A DNA stretch of 64,000 nt from Morinoia aosen. Lineage: Eukaryota; Arthropoda; Malacostraca; Amphipoda; Talitridae. The notes below the pieces were generated by a model, which did no database searches, was not told where the DNA came from, and saw only the letters and a program-made list of their open reading frames with translations. Below, piece by piece: positions 59,906 to 64,000 of the stretch. Numbering within the stretch: the first letter of the stretch is position 1; each line of letters begins with the position of its first letter. The stretch lies in contig CM059569.1 in assembly GCA_030386875.1 (NCBI GenBank), positions 42,819,842 through 42,883,841 on the forward strand. Direction: 5' to 3'. The position numbers and the translations under genes are program-made.

Positions 59906-61563
59906 TGACAGATGAACCATTTGGTGACAGATGAACCATTTGGTGACAGATGAACCATTTGGTGACAGATGAACCATTTGGTGACAGATGAACCATTTGG
60001 TGACAGATGAACCATTTGGTGACAGATGAACCATTTGGTGACAGATGAACCATTTGGTGACAGATGAACCATTTGGTGACAGATGAACCATTTGGTGACA
60101 GATGAACCATTCGGTGACAGATGAACCATTCGGTGACAGATGAACCATTCGGTGACAGATGAACCATTCGGTGACAGATGAACCATTCGGTGACAGATGA
60201 ACCATTCGGTGACAGATGAACCATTCGGTGACAGATGAACCATTCGGTGACAGATGAACCATTCGGTGACAGATGAACCATTCGGTGACAGATGAACCAT
60301 TCGGTGACAGATGAACCATTTGGTGACAGATGAACCATTTGGTGACAGATGAACCATTTGGTGACAGATGAACCATTTGGTGACAGATGAACCATTTGGT
60401 GACAGATGAACCATTTGGTGACACATGAACCATTTGGTGACACATGAACCATTTGGTGACACATGAACCATTTCGTGACACATGAACCATTTGGTGACAC
60501 ATGAACCATTTCGTGACACATGAACCATTTCGTGACACATGAACCATTTCGTGACACATGAACCATTTCGTGACACATGAACCATTTCGTGACACATGAA
60601 CCATTTCGTGACACATGAACCATTTCGTGACACATGAACCATTTCGTGACACATGAACCATTTCGTGACACATGAACCATTTCGTGACACATGAACCATT
60701 TCGTGACACATGAACCATTTCGTGACACATGAACCATTTCGTGACACATGAACCATTTCGTGACACATGAACCATTTGGTGACACATGAACCATTTGGTG
60801 ACACATGAACCATTTGGTGACACATGAACCATTTGGTGACACATGAACCATTTGGTGACAGATGAACCATTTGGTGACAGATGAACCATTTGGTGACAGA
60901 TGAACCATTTGGTGACAGATGAACCATTTGGTGACAGATGAACCATTTGGTGACAGATGAACCATTTGGTGACAGATGAACCATTTGGTGACAGAGGAAC
61001 CATTTGGTGACAGAGGAACCATTTGGTGACAGATGAACCATTTGGTGACAGATGAACCATTTGGTGACAGATGAACCATTTGGTGACACATGAACCATTT
61101 CGTGACACATGAACCATTTCGTGACACATGAACCATTTGGTGACACATGAACCATTTGGTGACAGATGAACCATTTGGTGACAGATGAACCATTTGGTGA
61201 CAGATGAACCATTTGGTGACAGATGAACCATTTGGTGACAGATGAACCATTTGGTGACAGATGAACCATTTGGTGACAGATGAACCATTTGGTGACAGAT
61301 TAACCATTTGGTGACAGATTAACCATTTGGTGACAGATTAACCATTTGGTGACAGATGAACCATTTGGTGACAGATGAACCATTTGGTGACAGATGAACC
61401 ATTTGGTGACAGATGAACCATTTGGTGACAGATGAACCATTTGGTGACAGATGAACCATTTGGTGACAGATGAACCATTTGGTGACAGATGAACCATTTG
61501 GTGACAGATGAACATGAACCATTTGGTGACACATGAACCATTTGGTGACATATGAAACATTTG
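59906..61563. repeat. Large minisatellite, 19-bp unit, about 87 copies
   Basis: The unit is GACAGATGAACCATTTGGT. Variants come in runs: GACAG..TTTGGT at 59906-60110, TTCGGT in eleven successive units to about 60310, GACAC with TTCGT or TTGGT at about 60420-60840, GACAGAGG in two units near 60990-61015, and GATT in three units at 61300-61340. Because 19 is not a multiple of 3, all three - strand frames stay open as a 19-residue repeat (MVHLSPNGSSVTKWFICHQ) for up to 485 codons. These ORFs are artefacts. It lies in sulfotransferase intron or upstream sequence. Confidence 0.95.
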
Positions 61564-63355
61564 GCTGTAAACTGTACAGTTATAAGCCATACAACCGTAC
61601 AATGGCAAATATCGTGATAAACCGTACAATGGTGAATATTTGGTGATAAGCCGTATGATGGTAAATCATCTAATGGTAAACCGTATGTTAGATAGTTGGT
61701 TGGGCAGTCCCTTGTTCGGGAGCCAATTTGTTAGATATTATCATTATATTTGTTGGCTGTCCTGTTCGGCGCCAATTGGTTAACTATTTTAGGCGTTGGT
61801 ATTTTCCTCAGGGGATGATAATATTCGATTATTTTTCAAGATTCATTAGCAGAAACAAGGTGGGCTGCAGAGCATTCAATATCAAATAGTAAGGTTCCAA
61901 ATTTCCAGGAAGCTGACGGTTCTTTTCGTCGCTCTCCCGAATTTCAGACAAGCCGGATTCAAGAGGGTTTGTCGCGTATCTAGGTTACTCAAATTAAATT
62001 CCGGCGGACATTATTTACAGAGCCGGTAGCGTAATACTAGAAGATCCGTCTGGCACACTGGCGCTGGGCCTAACACCGTACAATGGTAAATCATTTAATG
62101 GTAAACCGTACAATGGTATTGTATTTTCCTGAGCCCTCCTGCTTGCAGGTGCTCGAGATAAGGCTTTGGTTGTACACTTGCGGACGTCGTATTGCCTGAT
62201 TAAACTTATCTTCCTGCCCCTAACATGACAGCCAAATGCCACGCATGAACATTGCAATGAATAAAACCTCGCTAACACTGCTTACAAGGGGAGGTCAGGC
62301 ACCTATTCTATTTTGAATATCCTCAACTATTATTAATACTACCTGGTAGTAGGTAAATGATTTTTATTATATGTCAAAAATGAAGGATTAGTTTGTTTCG
62401 CGTTCGAAATATTCACTTAATTAGATTAGATAAGATGGTTCTAAGTCTCCCTATCCGCAACAAAGGCGTTCAAAAGAAAGGAAGAAGGAAAGCACCATTT
62501 AGTATGGAGATAAGGGAACGCGGAATCCATGCAGAAAGGGCATAGAAACAGCAAGTTGAGAAAGAAGTTCATGAAACAAGGTAAAAGCTAAAAAAGAAAG
62601 TAGTAGGTGCTGAAAAACAGGATAGCAGTGAACCAAAAAAAATATGGTCCGTAACAAAATAAAAACATTTTTTATTTGAATAAAAAGGAGGCCTACCTAA
62701 CCGTCAGCTCGGGACCTCACATATTCTCCCCCCTGGGAGCTCAAATTCTCAGATACAATAATTGAATCCCGTAGAGGGTTTTTTCTTTATTGTACGAGAC
62801 AAAAAAAATTGTCTTAATCGATACTTGAGAGAACTGCACACGAGTAAAAAGTTTTTATGGGGCGTACACATGGAAATATATGAGGGCAAAGCACAAAAGG
62901 CCGAAGCATGAAGGCAAATTACTCGAAAACAGATAACAGCGACAACGGAAGTAGATAGCAGCGACGACTTACGCAAGTGTTACGAGTCACATCATAACGC
63001 TTTACATATACGACTCGAGACAAAATCTATCACATTCAAATCAAGCAGAATCAAGAATTAGAATCGAGCTCAGACTGATTCTAACCGAACCGTGACATCC
63101 CGCACTACAGAAGAATCATATTTTAAGGCACGATCCAGCGTCTCCGAAACGAGCAACTAATGCACAAGTAGTCTCCTCTCATACACGACTAGAGACAAAA
63201 ACTATCACATTCAAATGAGGCAGTCGAAGACGCTCTACATGACGGCAACATTACGAACTACAGAAGCATCAAATCACAAGCCACGACTCGACCGACGACT
63301 AACAAAAACACAAGTAGTCAGTCACCCATTTAAATAAAATTAAACGAATGAAAAT
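61564..63355. other. Sulfotransferase intron, right part
   Basis: This contains a reversed SINE (62436-62777) and several CCGTACAATGGTAAAT-type short dispersed repeats (61590-61690 and 62070-62115). No upstream sulfotransferase exon is visible. Confidence 0.6.
62436..62777 (-). mobile_element. Family A copy, near full length, reversed
   Basis: On the - strand it reads from CCCTCTACGGGATTCAATTA to GGATAGGGAGACTTAGAAC with tail ATCTTATCTAATCTAATT. All central blocks are present. The hairpin has one mismatch (GATTCAAT.ATTGTATC). Confidence 0.85.
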
Positions 63356-64000
63356 TTAATGAGCAGTGAATTTCAAATGGTCGTATAATTGATATGGAAT
63401 GAATTTCATATGGTTGTATATATATATTTGATATGGAATGAATTTCAAATGGTCGTATAATTGATATGGAATGAATTTCAAATGGTCGTATATATATATT
63501 TGATTTGGAATGAATTTCAAATGGTCGTATATTTGATTTGGAATGAATTTCAAATGGTCGTATATAAATATTTGATATGGAATGAATTTCAAATGGTCGT
63601 ATATATATATATTTGATATGGAATGAATTTCAAATGGTTGTATATTTGATATGGAATGAATTTCAAATGGTCGTATATTTGATATGGAATGAATTTCAAA
63701 TGGTCGTATATTTGATATGGAATGAATTTCAAATGGTCGTATATTTGATATGGAATGAATTTCAAATGGTTGTATATTTGATATGGAATGAATTTCAAAT
63801 GGTCGTATATTTGATATGGAATGAATTTCAAATGGTCGTATATTTGATATGGAATGAATTTCAAATGGTCGTATATATATATTTGATATGGAATGAATTT
63901 CAAATGGTCGTATATATATATTTGATATGGAATGAATTTCAAATGGTCGTATATATATATTTGATATGGAATGAATTTCAAATGGTCGTATAATTGATAT
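63356..64000. repeat. Minisatellite, about 33-bp unit, running off the window end
   Basis: Units contain GGAATGAATTTCAAATGGTC and GTATATTTGATAT. Unit length varies by 6 or so through extra TATATA between units. About 19 units are visible and the array is cut by the window edge. Confidence 0.93.

Noticed and set aside
59831-61307. Three overlapping - strand ORFs of 466-485 codons made of a 19-residue repeat
   Set aside because: They are forced by a stop-free 19-bp tandem repeat read in three frames; none has flanking coding sequence.

Overview
The window is nuclear DNA from an animal, most likely an arthropod with a large, repeat-rich genome. It has short, well-conserved exons with GT..AG borders, introns from about 0.3 kb to more than 8 kb, mariner and piggyBac-like remnants, SINE-like retroposons and many minisatellites. 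There are no operons, bacterial genes or tRNA/rRNA genes that I can support. The species cannot be named from the sequence.

Two genes are clear and converge tail to tail. (1) On the + strand is a cytohesin, the Sec7-PH Arf guanine-nucleotide exchange factor called steppke in Drosophila. Its seven shared exons lie between 43484 and 48865 and encode 359 residues: the end of the coiled coil, a complete Sec7 domain with the catalytic glutamate in [10 protein letters not shown], a PH domain of the two-glycine type, and a basic tail. Two long open exons further upstream, at 24327-25727 and 33539-34390, each end in a phase-0 splice donor that would join in frame to the first shared exon. I read them as candidate alternative first exons; this is inference. 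The usual short first exon was not found. (2) On the - strand is the 3' part of a carbohydrate sulfotransferase of the HNK-1/chondroitin/dermatan family (Sulfotransfer_2). Its last three exons are at 57579-57761, 54919-55115 and 53464-53710, and its 5' part lies beyond the right edge.

Bases 1-24.3 kb hold no gene I can support. They contain scattered repeats: an old dispersed family (B), SINE copies (family A), a TA-flanked MITE at 6503-6720, a TTAA-flanked piggyBac-like MITE at 9172-9392, and minisatellites with 23-, 27- and 22-bp units. Long cytohesin introns fill 25.7-33.5 kb and 34.4-43.5 kb, and contain a second TTAA MITE at 37193-37409. The introns between the shared exons contain a 181-bp element with perfect 33-bp inverted ends and a hammerhead-ribozyme-like core (45918-46098), and a decayed mariner transposase (47890-48345). 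Bases 48.9-53.4 kb are the convergent intergenic or 3'UTR zone. The sulfotransferase introns (53.7-64 kb) are crowded with minisatellites of 19-33 bp unit, including a 1.65-kb array of a 19-mer.

The least expected items are these. The ~350-bp SINE-like family has clear target-site duplications, a paired change in a 5' hairpin, and an orientation that flips exactly where the transcription direction flips. The hammerhead-like motif sits inside an inverted-repeat element. Three TTAA elements keep a subterminal palindrome although its sequence differs in each. Candidate cytohesin exon B begins with a cysteine cluster and ends at a tandemly repeated splice-donor segment.
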